From CAYUUP01 sp964447925 (GTDB taxonomy: Bacteria > Bacillota > Clostridia > Oscillospirales > Oscillospiraceae): a stretch of DNA of 13,428 bases. The translations under genes and the position numbers were made by a program. Position 1 is the first letter of the stretch. Every line of letters begins with the position of its first letter. This document shows positions 1-7,079 of this stretch, piece by piece. The notes beneath the pieces are model-generated. The model worked only from the letters and a program-made list of their open reading frames with translations, had not been told where the DNA came from and made no database searches. Location of the stretch: the NCBI GenBank assembly GCA_964447925.1, contig CAYUUP010000040.1:1-13428 (forward strand), read 5' to 3'.

Positions 1-1687
1 CTTTCTCTGCCAGCTTGCCTGCCAGCGTATCCATCCAGCCGGTGTTCCGCTCCAGGGGCAGCACCGCCTCCTGGCCCGCTTCACCAATGAGGGCCGTGGT
101 GGGACCGGTGGCAATGCCGCCGGTAGCCAGGGTGGAAAGCGTGGGCAGCTTGGCCAGGGTGACGGAGCCAGCCTTCACCAGCGTTACCCCCGCCACCTTA
201 ACAGCGCTCCAGCTGAATTTCAAGGCACTGTTGATCTTCTTGATGACGTTGTTCAGCATGGTTATAACGGCGTTAAAGGCAGCCTTAAATGGGGCGGAGA
301 GGGCCGCTTTCACGTTACTCATCCCGCTTTTCAGGTTGGAGGACGCTTTGCTTCCCAAATTGTAAAACCAGCTCCCCAGTGATCCTGCCGCAGTCTGCAC
401 CGGCGTCAGGATATTGCTGGCCACCCAGCTGCCGATGCCTACGACGGCGGCGGTCATGCCGCCCTTCAGTCCGGAGATCAGGCTACCGCCCATGACGGCA
501 AAAATGCTGCTGGAATTTCCCTCAATGCCTAAGAGCTGCCTGACCACTGATACGATAATATCCACCACCTGGCTTTTCAGCCAGGCACCCATGTTTGTCA
601 TGCCACTGGATGTCCCAGAGGTAAGGCCGGAAACCAGTCCCGCCCCGGCATCCTCGCCGCCGCCGGTGAGCCAGCTTTCCAGATTTTCCAGCCAGACAGA
701 ATAATTCTCCGAAATTTCTGCCAACACCCCCTCCAACCAGGGAACGGCGTTTTCCAGCCCCTCCGCCAGTTGATCCAGCATAGAGCCGAAGTCCGCCGCA
801 TTCAACCATTCCAGGGTGGTATCCATCAGTGCTTTTACAAAATCCAGCGCTGCTTGGGCCAGATCGCAGATGGCCTGCCAGATACGTTCCCCCCGGCCGC
901 CCTCCTCCCAGGCAGCCTGGAACCGCTTTGCCAGTACACCCACACAGGAGATCAGCCTGTAGACAATATCCAGTACCGACTGGACGATTTTGTCCCCCGT
1001 CCCGTTGGTCCAAACCGCCAGCCACGCCGCACCAATGGTGCGGATGGCGCTGCCCAGCTGATCCAGGGCAAAGGAGGCAATCTCTTTGATTTTTGACTTC
1101 TGCTGCGCCCAGTTGCGATATGCCACCGCCCACACCTGCAGCATGGCGTCCCCAAATTTCTGCGCCCAAACAGGCAGTTCCGCTGCCGTCTCTGCCGCCC
1201 CCACAGCTGCCGAATAATCCGTACTGCTTCCCGTGCTGTATGAGCTGCCTCCAGACGAGCTGTTATCGCTGGCTCTGGTAATTTCATCGAAGCCATAGAG
1301 ATCCCGCTGGGCGGAAGCTGCCGCCGAGGACAGACTTTTCGTGCTAGCTGTCACACTGTCCAGGGTGTCGGTGGCAGAGCTTATTCTAGTCGTCCAAGAC
1401 TTGGGGAAAATAGCCAGCACCAGATTCCGCAGGGCCGTGGCCACCGGCTGAATGGCGGTGAGCAGCTTATTAAAGGCCGTCAGCCCCACCACCGCCACAG
1501 GCTCCAGGGCAGCCTTCAGCGCTTCCACCCGTTGGGACACCTGGGAGAGGGCGTCCGCCGCCGTGCGATAGACCCGGGCAGCCTGCTGTCCCACTGCGGC
1601 CAGCCGGCTTTCCACTTGTCCCAGGGCTTTGTTCGCTTGATTCAGTTCAGCCGTCAGCATCTGGGCCGCTCCGTTCTTCTCGATCAT
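1..1687 (-). CDS. Phage tail tape measure protein (C-terminus beyond window)
   Basis: This protein sets tail length and fills the tail tube before DNA ejection. The frame is open from an ATG at 1687, preceded by AGGGAGG five bases upstream, to the window edge, giving 562 codons with no stop. An N-terminal helical part (about residues 8-95) is followed by a GFDEI motif (132-136) and a Ser/Gly-rich stretch (143-155), as is common in tape measure proteins of Firmicutes siphophages. Hydrophobic and Gly-rich segments follow. Near the end is the family signature GGIATGPTTALIGEAGQEAV (about 522-542), usually found close to the C-terminus, so little is probably missing and the protein is short for its class. 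Its start overlaps the end of the frameshifted chaperone by 41 bases, the standard arrangement for chaperone and tape measure genes. Confidence 0.93.
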   Translation of the reverse strand, partial: MIEKNGAAQMLTAELNQANKALGQVESRLAAVGQQAARVYRTAADALSQVSQRVEALKAALEPVAVVGLTAFNKLLTAIQPVATALRNLVLAIFPKSWTTRISSATDTLDSVTASTKSLSSAAASAQRDLYGFDEITRASDNSSSGGSSYSTGSSTDYSAAVGAAETAAELPVWAQKFGDAMLQVWAVAYRNWAQQKSKIKEIASFALDQLGSAIRTIGAAWLAVWTNGTGDKIVQSVLDIVYRLISCVGVLAKRFQAAWEEGGRGERIWQAICDLAQAALDFVKALMDTTLEWLNAADFGSMLDQLAEGLENAVPWLEGVLAEISENYSVWLENLESWLTGGGEDAGAGLVSGLTSGTSSGMTNMGAWLKSQVVDIIVSVVRQLLGIEGNSSSIFAVMGGSLISGLKGGMTAAVVGIGSWVASNILTPVQTAAGSLGSWFYNLGSKASSNLKSGMSNVKAALSAPFKAAFNAVITMLNNVIKKINSALKFSWSAVKVAGVTLVKAGSVTLAKLPTLSTLATGGIATGPTTALIGEAGQEAVLPLERNTGWMDTLAGKLAEK

Positions 1688-2006
1688 ATTTCCTCCCTTC
1701 CGCCGCATAGCGTTCCATCCTGCGGCGATATTTTTCGATTTTGGCCCGGTTCTGCTCATCCTCCGTCCAGAAGGGGAAGATTTTCTGGATCTCCGGCGGC
1801 CTACCGCCCCAGACAGCCCGAGCCGTCAGCATAGCCTGACCATAGGCCACCATCGCCGCCGCTTGGTTCCGCCGCCGCTCTCGCGTTTGATACGCCTCTA
1901 CCGCCGCCAGCAGTTCTCCCCAGGTCCAGCTGTCGCTCTCCAGCGGAGAAACTCCGGCGATGTGGCCCTCCTTCGTAAGTTGCTGTATGGTCAGTCCGCC
2001 GCTGGG
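1647..2006 (-). CDS. Tail assembly chaperone, -1 frameshift extension (gpGT-like)
   Basis: This frame is -1 relative to the short chaperone and adds 119 residues after the slippery site, for a fused product of about 257 residues starting at 2419. After the shift it reads P-S-G-G-L-T-I-Q-Q-L-T-K-E-G, then a TWGELLAAVEAYQTRERRR stretch. That pattern (GL, EGH, SPL, WGEL, EAYQ-R-RR) is typical of the second tail chaperone reading frame in Firmicutes siphophages. An internal ATG at 1853 exists but would skip the conserved TWGEL part, and I see no ribosome binding site for independent translation. The end overlaps the tape measure start by 41 bases. In lambda-type systems the T extension binds the tape measure protein; that role here is inference. 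Confidence 0.82.
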   Translation of the reverse strand, partial: PSGGLTIQQLTKEGHIAGVSPLESDSWTWGELLAAVEAYQTRERRRNQAAAMVAYGQAMLTARAVWGGRPPEIQKIFPFWTEDEQNRAKIEKYRRRMERYAAEGRKYDREERSGPDADG

Positions 2007-2419
2007 AAAGGGGCCGTCTGCTGCTCCGGCTCCTCCTTCAGATCCGGCTCCAGGCCGTCAAAGGCACGGTCAAAGGCACGGCGGACAGACTTGCGCAGCT
2101 GTCCCGTCTGCTTTTTATCCAGCAGGCCGGAAGCCAGCGCAATTTCGAAAGCCAGATCAGCAAACCGGCCCTGCCCCTGCCACCCGGCGTCCACCAGCCG
2201 GTCATACAGCTCCTCGCCGTCAGTGATGGTGTTGCCGCTGCCCTCCCAGTTCAAGGACTGGGTCAGCAGGGCGCACAGCCGGCGGGAGTCGGTGACGGCC
2301 GCCAGCAGGGTCTGGATGGCGTCCTCCTGAAATTGCTCTGCCAGTTCCCGCTGGCCCCGGATAGTCAGCCGCAGCTTGTATTCCTCCCCCTCCACCCGGA
2401 GGGAATAATGCTTTCTCAC
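1991..2419 (-). CDS. Tail assembly chaperone, short form (gpG-like)
   Basis: This is a 142-residue acidic protein between the major tail protein and the tape measure gene, the position of lambda gpG-type chaperones that keep the tape measure soluble and recruit tail-tube subunits. The first strand-like part (MRKHYSLRVEGEEYKLRLT) and the helical middle resemble Firmicutes tail assembly chaperones. I chose the GTG at 2419 because AAAGGAG lies 8 bases upstream. Another GTG at 2428 is in frame but overlaps that Shine-Dalgarno. The gene ends 13 bases after a slippery heptamer, and a second frame continues to 1647, so this is the abundant unshifted product. The family assignment comes from position, size, sequence feel and the frameshift signal, not from a search. 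Confidence 0.85.
   Translation of the reverse strand: MRKHYSLRVEGEEYKLRLTIRGQRELAEQFQEDAIQTLLAAVTDSRRLCALLTQSLNWEGSGNTITDGEELYDRLVDAGWQGQGRFADLAFEIALASGLLDKKQTGQLRKSVRRAFDRAFDGLEPDLKEEPEQQTAPFPAAD
2006..2012 (-). other. -1 programmed frameshift slippery heptamer CCCTTTC
   Basis: The sequence read in the zero frame is gcC CCT TTC, an exact X-XXY-YYZ heptamer (X=C, Y=T, Z=C). Both tRNAs can re-pair one base back, on CCC and TTT. It lies 12 bases before the zero-frame TGA (1991-1993), and the -1 frame is open well upstream and downstream. A Shine-Dalgarno-like AGGAGG sits at 2032-2037, 19 bases upstream. That is further than the roughly 10-14 bases known to stimulate shifting in dnaX-type sites. 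No strong downstream hairpin is evident. Confidence 0.82.
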
Positions 2420-2453
2420 AGCTTGCACTCCTTTCAGTCATCATATGCTGTCC

Positions 2454-2485
2454 CCAGTCCCTTCCCCAAATGGAGAAGGGACTGG
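2454..2485 (-). other. Strong stem-loop after the major tail gene
   Basis: Two 14-base arms (2454-2467 and 2472-2485) pair fully in minus-strand RNA, with one G-U pair and a four-base loop (AUUU). The hairpin begins 7 bases after the major tail protein stop and precedes the chaperone ribosome binding site. There is no U tract after it (GGGACAGC follows), so it is a poor intrinsic terminator. It is more likely an RNA-stabilising 3' end or processing element, or a partial pause site, helping the major tail protein exceed the downstream products. The function is inferred. Confidence 0.6.
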
Positions 2486-2492
2486 CTCAAAA

Positions 2493-2900
2493 TTACACCG
2501 GGTTCGTCACCGTCCAGTCACTCTGGAGGGAGACAGACAGGGTGGCGGAAATCAGCTCATCCACCCCGGCGCCGCTCACCATGACGCTGACATAGCCAGT
2601 GGCAGCAAAGGCGGTTCCATCGGAGAATGTCACCGTCACCGGCACGATTTTCCCTCCATCCTGGAGGGCTTTCAGCACCCGGTAATCGGAATCCTCCGCA
2701 CTGTTGTCAAAGAGGAAAGTCACCTGGAAGGCGGAGGTATCCTGCACGCCGGGTACATTTTTCTTCATGGTGTCCTTCAGGCAGGTGGCGTCCAAATCGG
2801 ACGGGCTGCCTCCGATGTCACCGATCTCGGTCACATAGTTCAGAGAGACGTTATTCACCTGCACATCAATGCCGATGGTGGAAAGTCCCTGTGTTGCCAT
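2493..2900 (-). CDS. Major tail protein (tail tube)
   Basis: This 135-residue protein polymerises into the tail tube of a long-tailed phage. It starts MATQGLSTIGIDVQVNN, contains the stretch LKALQDGGKIVPVTVTF, and has a beta-rich, small-residue-rich composition (GYVSVMVSGAGVDELISATL) typical of TP901-1/phi13-like major tail proteins. Length fits the small versions of this family. The ATG at 2900 is preceded by AAAGGA 10 bases upstream. It lies between the tail terminator and the tail chaperone, as expected, and is followed at once by a strong hairpin (2454-2485). The sequence resembles the known families but no search was possible. Confidence 0.88.
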   Translation of the reverse strand: MATQGLSTIGIDVQVNNVSLNYVTEIGDIGGSPSDLDATCLKDTMKKNVPGVQDTSAFQVTFLFDNSAEDSDYRVLKALQDGGKIVPVTVTFSDGTAFAATGYVSVMVSGAGVDELISATLSVSLQSDWTVTNPV

Positions 2901-2975
2901 AGTCAGTTCATCCTTTCAAATTTAATTTTCAGTCTCCTCCGCCGATGCCTTCCCTCAAACGGGGCGGGACTGCAC

Positions 2976-3362
2976 TCAGTCAATTAGGCGCATGGTGCGC
3001 TTGTCCACATTTCTTCCAAAACGATAGGTCTTTCGCAGGTATCCGGCGGGATCGTCCGCAATGGTGTCCGGCCCGGAATACTGCCGCCGGAGTCCCAGTT
3101 CCGTCAGAGCGGCGTTCACCAGCGCTGCAAGCTCCAGCACCGTATCCCAGTCGAAGGCCCAGATATCCACCTGATAGACCAGCTTGTCCACCAGCGGATT
3201 TTCAGTTGCTGTGTTAGCATACTCGCAGCAGGTTATCAGCACTCCGTCATTCACCGCTTGAGGATATCTGCCCCGCAGGGTATAACTGATGTCGGTGGTA
3301 AGCCCTGTAAGGGCCTGGCGCACCTGGCTCCGGCCATCCACCAGCGTATATTCCGCTCTCAT
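2976..3362 (-). CDS. Tail terminator / tail completion protein (DUF3168-like)
   Basis: This 128-residue protein likely forms the ring that caps the finished tail tube and joins it to the head. The middle part, LVDKLVYQVDIWAFDWDTV followed by LAALVNAALTELGLRR, matches the pattern of DUF3168-type tail completion proteins: a short strand YQ-D-WA, then a helix with paired Ala residues and L-LG-RR. I start it at the ATG at 3362, preceded by GGGAGG 6 bases upstream. Extending further upstream in frame would overlap the previous gene without better support. It begins 14 bases after the head closure gene and precedes the major tail gene, the canonical slot. Confidence 0.78.
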   Translation of the reverse strand: MRAEYTLVDGRSQVRQALTGLTTDISYTLRGRYPQAVNDGVLITCCEYANTATENPLVDKLVYQVDIWAFDWDTVLELAALVNAALTELGLRRQYSGPDTIADDPAGYLRKTYRFGRNVDKRTMRLID

Positions 3363-3376
3363 GCGCACCCTCCCAA

Positions 3377-3754
3377 TCAGACCACCCGCTGGGCCAGCAC
3401 CCGGCGGAAATCGGGCCACTGCTGAACTGCCCGTATCTCATAGACGGTATCCTCCACCACCAGCCGGTCAAAGGCAGCCAGCTCCAGGCCGCTCCAAAGC
3501 ACGCCGGAGATCACACTGTTGTCCCGCTGGCCATACTCCTCCTGTCCGGCGCCCTGGCTGCCCAGCCTTCCAAGGGAACCCCACACATAGCCCGGCTGCC
3601 AGCAGATCCCCTCCTCGCTGCCGTCCCGGGCAGTGAAGTCGGGATTTTCCATGTCATAGGCAGCCACTGGATCTCCCAGGCTGTCCTCCGTCAGGACGCG
3701 GCGGTGGAGGGTAAATCCCTTCCGCCAGGGCAGGGGCGTCCGCCGGGTCAGCAT
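3377..3754 (-). CDS. Head closure / head-tail adaptor protein
   Basis: This 125-residue protein occupies the place of SPP1 gp16-type head closure (stopper) proteins, between the connector and the tail terminator. Features seen: a basic start (MLTRRTPLPWRKGFTLHRRV), an acidic beta-rich middle, and a C-terminal part VEDTVYEIRAVQQWPDFRRVL. The D-Y-I pattern followed by a short strand and helix is common in phage head-tail adaptors. The ATG at 3754 overlaps the end of the connector gene by 7 bases, implying translational coupling; no strong Shine-Dalgarno is visible. The call rests mainly on order and size. Confidence 0.7.
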   Translation of the reverse strand: MLTRRTPLPWRKGFTLHRRVLTEDSLGDPVAAYDMENPDFTARDGSEEGICWQPGYVWGSLGRLGSQGAGQEEYGQRDNSVISGVLWSGLELAAFDRLVVEDTVYEIRAVQQWPDFRRVLAQRVV

Positions 3755-4113
3755 GGAACCACCCGCCAGCGGCCCAGACTGTCCAAAATCTGCTGCTCCT
3801 GCCGGTCCAACTCCTCCGCAGTCGTATAATGCTCCGTCTGGCTGATCTGCCCCTCGGTGTAGGAGGCGGAGGTCACTGTTTGTCCCTCCGTATCCGTCTG
3901 ACTCTGGATACGCTGCCAGCCCAGCGCGGCTAGCGCCGACAGCTTGTGAATAAATCGTCCCTCTAACTCGTTACGGCCCAGATAGAGCAATATCTCGCTC
4001 TCCGCCCAGTCCAGGCAGTCCTCCATCAGAGTCAGCGTGTTCTCATCGGGGTCAGTCAGCCCCAGGCGCCGCTGCAAAAGCGCCAGTGCTGAGGTTAAAA
4101 GCGAATCCGTCAT
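3748..4113 (-). CDS. Head-tail connector protein (gp6/gp15-like)
   Basis: This is a 121-residue helical protein immediately after the major capsid gene. It has the pattern of small gp6-type connectors that bind below the portal: an N-terminal helix (LLTSALALLQRRLGL), then ENTLTLMEDCLDWAESEILLYLGR, where a series of short helices ends in a YLGR-type turn, and LSALAALGWQR. I prefer the ATG at 4113, with AAAGGG 9 bases upstream. A TTG at 4122 overlapping the capsid stop is in frame but lies against that ribosome binding site. It overlaps the next gene by 7 bases. A Gln/Thr/Glu-rich linker (about 73-105) precedes the C-terminus. Confidence 0.76.
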   Translation of the reverse strand: MTDSLLTSALALLQRRLGLTDPDENTLTLMEDCLDWAESEILLYLGRNELEGRFIHKLSALAALGWQRIQSQTDTEGQTVTSASYTEGQISQTEHYTTAEELDRQEQQILDSLGRWRVVPC

Positions 4114-4118
4114 AGCGC

Positions 4119-4943
4119 TCAACCCTTTACAGCCGTCAGCACGGCCAGGCCGCAGGGCTGCACCACCTTGGCACCGTAGACGTGGAGGCCCTTGACGGCA
4201 TCGGAGAAGTTCTTCTCCATGCGGTAGGCCTCCAGCTCAATGAGCTGCTCGGCAAAGGCCCCCGCAGCGTTAGTTCCGGCGATGATTTTATAGCCGTCCT
4301 CCCCCACGGGGACGTTGTTAGAGAGGTGGATGCGGAAGCCGGCGGCTTCGCCGACCCAGCCCCCCTGCAGGATGGCCTGATTATAGCCGGTTCCGTTGCC
4401 CACAAAGCGGACGTCCTTCAGCAGCAGGCCGTGATACCAGGGAGGTACCACCACCCAACGGCCCAGCATAGGGACGTTGGCCTCGGTGAGTATGGTGGCC
4501 AGATCCACCAGAGAGTCATAGGCGGTATCGGCAGTGGGGGTAACGGCATCCAATATATTTCCTGCCCCGGCCAGCAGCAGTTTCGCCAGATACTGGTCGA
4601 TAACATTGTTCATGCCGTAGCTGGCCCGCTGCATGGCGGCGTCCACCAGCTTGGGATTGCTCTGAGCGCTGTCGATGTCCTTGATCTGGAAGTTGAAATA
4701 CTGGGCCTTGTCAATACTCAGATCCTGCATCTCGCCATCCAGTTCCTCCGGGTCAGTGATGTCGGAGCCGTCATAATCGCTGATGGTGATATCGCCGATC
4801 TGGTTGATATGGACGGTGTCACCGAAGGCCCGGATATCTCCCTCATAGTCCCGGTTCATCAGCCCGGCATAGACATGGGCGTTATCCAGGTGTTCCAAAA
4901 GGCGGGCGCTCCAAATTTCGGGAATAAAATTAGCAAATGCCAT
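4119..4943 (-). CDS. Major capsid protein (P22 coat-like)
   Basis: This 274-residue protein is the main shell subunit of the head. It begins MAFANFIPEIWSARLLEHLD, then YAGLMNRDYEGDI and FGDTVHINQIGDITISDYDG, the characteristic opening of P22-coat-like capsid proteins in Firmicutes phages. Further on are IDKAQYFNFQIKDIDSAQSN, a helix with NVIDQYLAKLLL (spine helix of the HK97 fold), VPMLGRWVVVPPWYHGLLL, and a late AAGAFAEQLIELEAYR segment. Length is normal for the group. The start has AAAGGAG 11 bases upstream. It follows the scaffold gene after a 6-base gap, as scaffold and coat usually do. Confidence 0.93.
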   Translation of the reverse strand: MAFANFIPEIWSARLLEHLDNAHVYAGLMNRDYEGDIRAFGDTVHINQIGDITISDYDGSDITDPEELDGEMQDLSIDKAQYFNFQIKDIDSAQSNPKLVDAAMQRASYGMNNVIDQYLAKLLLAGAGNILDAVTPTADTAYDSLVDLATILTEANVPMLGRWVVVPPWYHGLLLKDVRFVGNGTGYNQAILQGGWVGEAAGFRIHLSNNVPVGEDGYKIIAGTNAAGAFAEQLIELEAYRMEKNFSDAVKGLHVYGAKVVQPCGLAVLTAVKG

Positions 4944-4949
4944 TGTGGG

Positions 4950-5498
4950 TTAATCTCCTTTCAAAATCGTGTTCTGAATTTCCTCCCAGCGGGCGTTGAT
5001 CTCCGCCGGGGCCATGGTGCGGAGAGCCTCCCTGTCCAGGACAGCCGTCCCCTGGGTGGCGATGGGAACCCCGCCCCGCATCCGGTCTGTCACTTCCCGG
5101 GAGAGAGCAGTCAGGAACAGGGTGCGGAATTCCTCCACCCGGCGTAGGCTCTCCTCCTCCGTCTCCGCAGTGAGCCAGGGGGCAAATTGGGCAGAAAGGC
5201 CGTATTCCTGAAGCTTTGCCCCTATCTGTAGCTCCAGCTCCCGGTGCTGCTGCTGAAGCATCTGCCGCTGCAACGCTTGCCGCTGCCCCTCCAGGCTGGC
5301 AAGGCCCTCGGCCCTGCCGTCAGCCACGGCCTCAGCCCTGGCTCTGGCAAGGGCATCCGTCTGCTCCCGCTCCCAGCCTGCCCGGGCGGTCTGGATGGCC
5401 CGACCCACCCGCCGGTCATAATCGGAGCGAAAAGCCCGGTCGGTTTCCAGAAGCGTCTCCAAGTCGGAGCGCTCTTCCTGCTTTTCTTGTTTGTTCAT
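4950..5498 (-). CDS. Capsid scaffolding protein (DUF4355-like)
   Basis: This 182-residue, highly charged, mostly helical protein would guide coat assembly and then leave or be degraded. The N-terminus is acidic and Lys/Glu-rich (MNKQEKQEERSDLETLLETD). Then come FRSDYDRRVGRAIQTARAGWE, a probable coiled coil (about residues 45-95) with Ala, Arg, Glu and Gln, and a C-terminal helical piece including APAEINARWEEIQN. The arrangement FxSxxDRRVxxAIxTAxxxWE resembles DUF4355 scaffolds of Firmicutes phages. AAGGAG lies 8 bases before the ATG. It lies directly before the capsid gene and is expected to be co-expressed with it. Confidence 0.88.
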   Translation of the reverse strand: MNKQEKQEERSDLETLLETDRAFRSDYDRRVGRAIQTARAGWEREQTDALARARAEAVADGRAEGLASLEGQRQALQRQMLQQQHRELELQIGAKLQEYGLSAQFAPWLTAETEEESLRRVEEFRTLFLTALSREVTDRMRGGVPIATQGTAVLDREALRTMAPAEINARWEEIQNTILKGD

Positions 5499-5605
5499 GT
5501 CGAAAACTCCTTCCTACATATCTGTCCTGGGCTATACCCGATGTTCTCCCGCCCCGGTACGTTGCAGCCGGCGGCCCCGGCCCGTGGCGGACGTAAGCTG
5601 CCATG

Positions 5606-6961
5606 TTATGTGGGGGGCGTTCTGGGCGTAGCTTCCCCCGCAGCCCGATGGGACTTTTCCCGATCCTCCCGCTCCAGCTGCAGATTTTCCGCCGCCTCCT
5701 TCGGGTCGTGGATGAACCACAGCTGGGAGAGGAGGGTCTGTCTGTCCACAATGCCCTGGAGCCGTGTGACCATGTCCACGATCTCCGCCTCGTTGACGGG
5801 CAGGTTCAGGGTAAAAACCACGTCTATTTGAGTCTCCGGCACCTCCGCCATCTCCCCCTTGACCGCAAGCCAGTGATTATAGAGCCGAAAGCGCTCTTTC
5901 AGACCTCGCTCCATCCGGCGGGTCTTGTTCTGCACCAGCAGATTCAGGGTCAGCAGTTTCAGCTTCAGCGCCTGGCCGCTGGCATTCCCCGCAAACTGCC
6001 GGTCGGACATATCCACCGTCATGGTCATCTTGTGCATCTCGCGGGTGAGGGCATCGGCCAACACCTGGATCCCCGCCTCGTCAAAGGTCTTTTGGATGTA
6101 CTCCGCCCGCGCGTCCAGCGGCGCGCCATCGATGAAGCGCTCCCGCTCCAGCCGGTGGCCCTCTTCCTCTTCCAGCGTCATACCGAAAAAGACTAGCAGG
6201 GCATCCACAAACTTCCGTTTGTCAGTGAGACGATCGCTCATCAGCCGGTCATAAGCGTCAATGAGGGTCATAATCTGCTCAAAATCCCCCTGCCGCTCCT
6301 GATTGTTGGTATAGGCAATCACCGGCACCTGTCCGAAGTAATGCTCCCTCGTCTCCCCCACCTGATGGAAAAGAGCAGTCTGCAAATCATCCCCGATATA
6401 CTCTTTACAGGTGTGAGCGGTGTAGACCTGGGCGTGATAATAGCGGCGGCCCTGGGGCGTCTCCAGCCTGTCCCAGATGATAGCAAAGAGCTTGTTGTGT
6501 TCCACTGTAGCATCACACACCAGAATGCCGTTTCTGGGGTCGATGGCTGCGCTTCGGGGCCGGGGATCTCTCTCGTCCGAGGCGTAGCACAACTCCAGGC
6601 AGTCCCCCATAATGCCCATGGTCTTGCCCAGCTCCTGGTCAATGCCTGCCATCTGCCGGACGCTGCAGCAGTCCACAAAGGGGCGGATGTCACCGCAGTC
6701 TGGGTTGGGATCATACTTCACCGGCTGACCCAAATAGTAGCCCAGGGTGGTGTCTACCACGTACTTGGCATAGTTCACCGCCACTCGTACCTCCTCCGGC
6801 TCCCACCGGGTACGCAGGATATCGTGCCTCCCGCAGTAGTAGTCCCACAGGCGGTTATAGCGATGGGCCGCCGCCTCGCCCTTGCGGATGAGATAGCGGA
6901 TGACACCGGAATCCAGCTGTTCCACATCTCCCGCCTCCCGGGAATCCATGTACCAAATCAA
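5606..6961 (-). CDS. Portal protein (SPP1 gp6-like)
   Basis: This is a 451-residue portal subunit; twelve would form the ring through which DNA enters and leaves the head. The sequence RYNRLWDYYCGRHDIL (about 34-49) and NYAKYVVDTTLGYYLGQPVKY (63-83) match the SPP1 gp6-type portal family. Later come GQVPVIAYTNNQERQGDFE and LTDKRKFVDALLVFFGM, also typical, and a long helical C-terminal half with SGQALKLKLLTLNLLVQNK. I start it at TTG 6961 because AAAGGAGG lies 7 bases upstream; an ATG at 6949 is in frame but 19 bases from that site. A further in-frame ATG at 7018 lacks a ribosome binding site. It lies between terL and the scaffold gene. A minor head protein gene, common next to such portals, is absent. 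Confidence 0.93.
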   Translation of the reverse strand: MIWYMDSREAGDVEQLDSGVIRYLIRKGEAAAHRYNRLWDYYCGRHDILRTRWEPEEVRVAVNYAKYVVDTTLGYYLGQPVKYDPNPDCGDIRPFVDCCSVRQMAGIDQELGKTMGIMGDCLELCYASDERDPRPRSAAIDPRNGILVCDATVEHNKLFAIIWDRLETPQGRRYYHAQVYTAHTCKEYIGDDLQTALFHQVGETREHYFGQVPVIAYTNNQERQGDFEQIMTLIDAYDRLMSDRLTDKRKFVDALLVFFGMTLEEEEGHRLERERFIDGAPLDARAEYIQKTFDEAGIQVLADALTREMHKMTMTVDMSDRQFAGNASGQALKLKLLTLNLLVQNKTRRMERGLKERFRLYNHWLAVKGEMAEVPETQIDVVFTLNLPVNEAEIVDMVTRLQGIVDRQTLLSQLWFIHDPKEAAENLQLEREDREKSHRAAGEATPRTPPT

Positions 6962-6976
6962 ATCAATTCCTCCTTT

Positions 6977-6992
6977 TTCTCCAATTGGAGAA
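6977..6992 (-). repeat. Perfect 16-bp palindrome before the portal ribosome binding site
   Basis: TTCTCCAATTGGAGAA is its own reverse complement and lies immediately upstream of the portal AAAGGAGG. A related inverted repeat occurs before terS (8729-8742), and a degenerate one inside terS (8647-8664). It may form a small hairpin whose CUCC arm can alternatively pair with the GGAG of the ribosome binding site, or it may be a protein site. The function is inferred. Confidence 0.55.
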
Positions 6993-7079
6993 CTATTATT
7001 GCCATTCGGGGATATCATGGCGAATAAAACCGGCCCGAAAGGAAAGGATGTCCCCCGTCTCCTGGCGGACGCAGCTTTT

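Noticed and set aside
4182..5147. Long open frame of 321 codons on the plus strand opposite the capsid and scaffold genes
   Set aside because: It is antisense to clearly recognisable phage genes, and its composition is that expected from reading their complement.
5416..5604. A 62-residue frame starting with MAAYVRHGPG just after the portal stop
   Set aside because: It has no ribosome binding site, overlaps the scaffold gene in another frame for most of its length, and shows no recognisable pattern.
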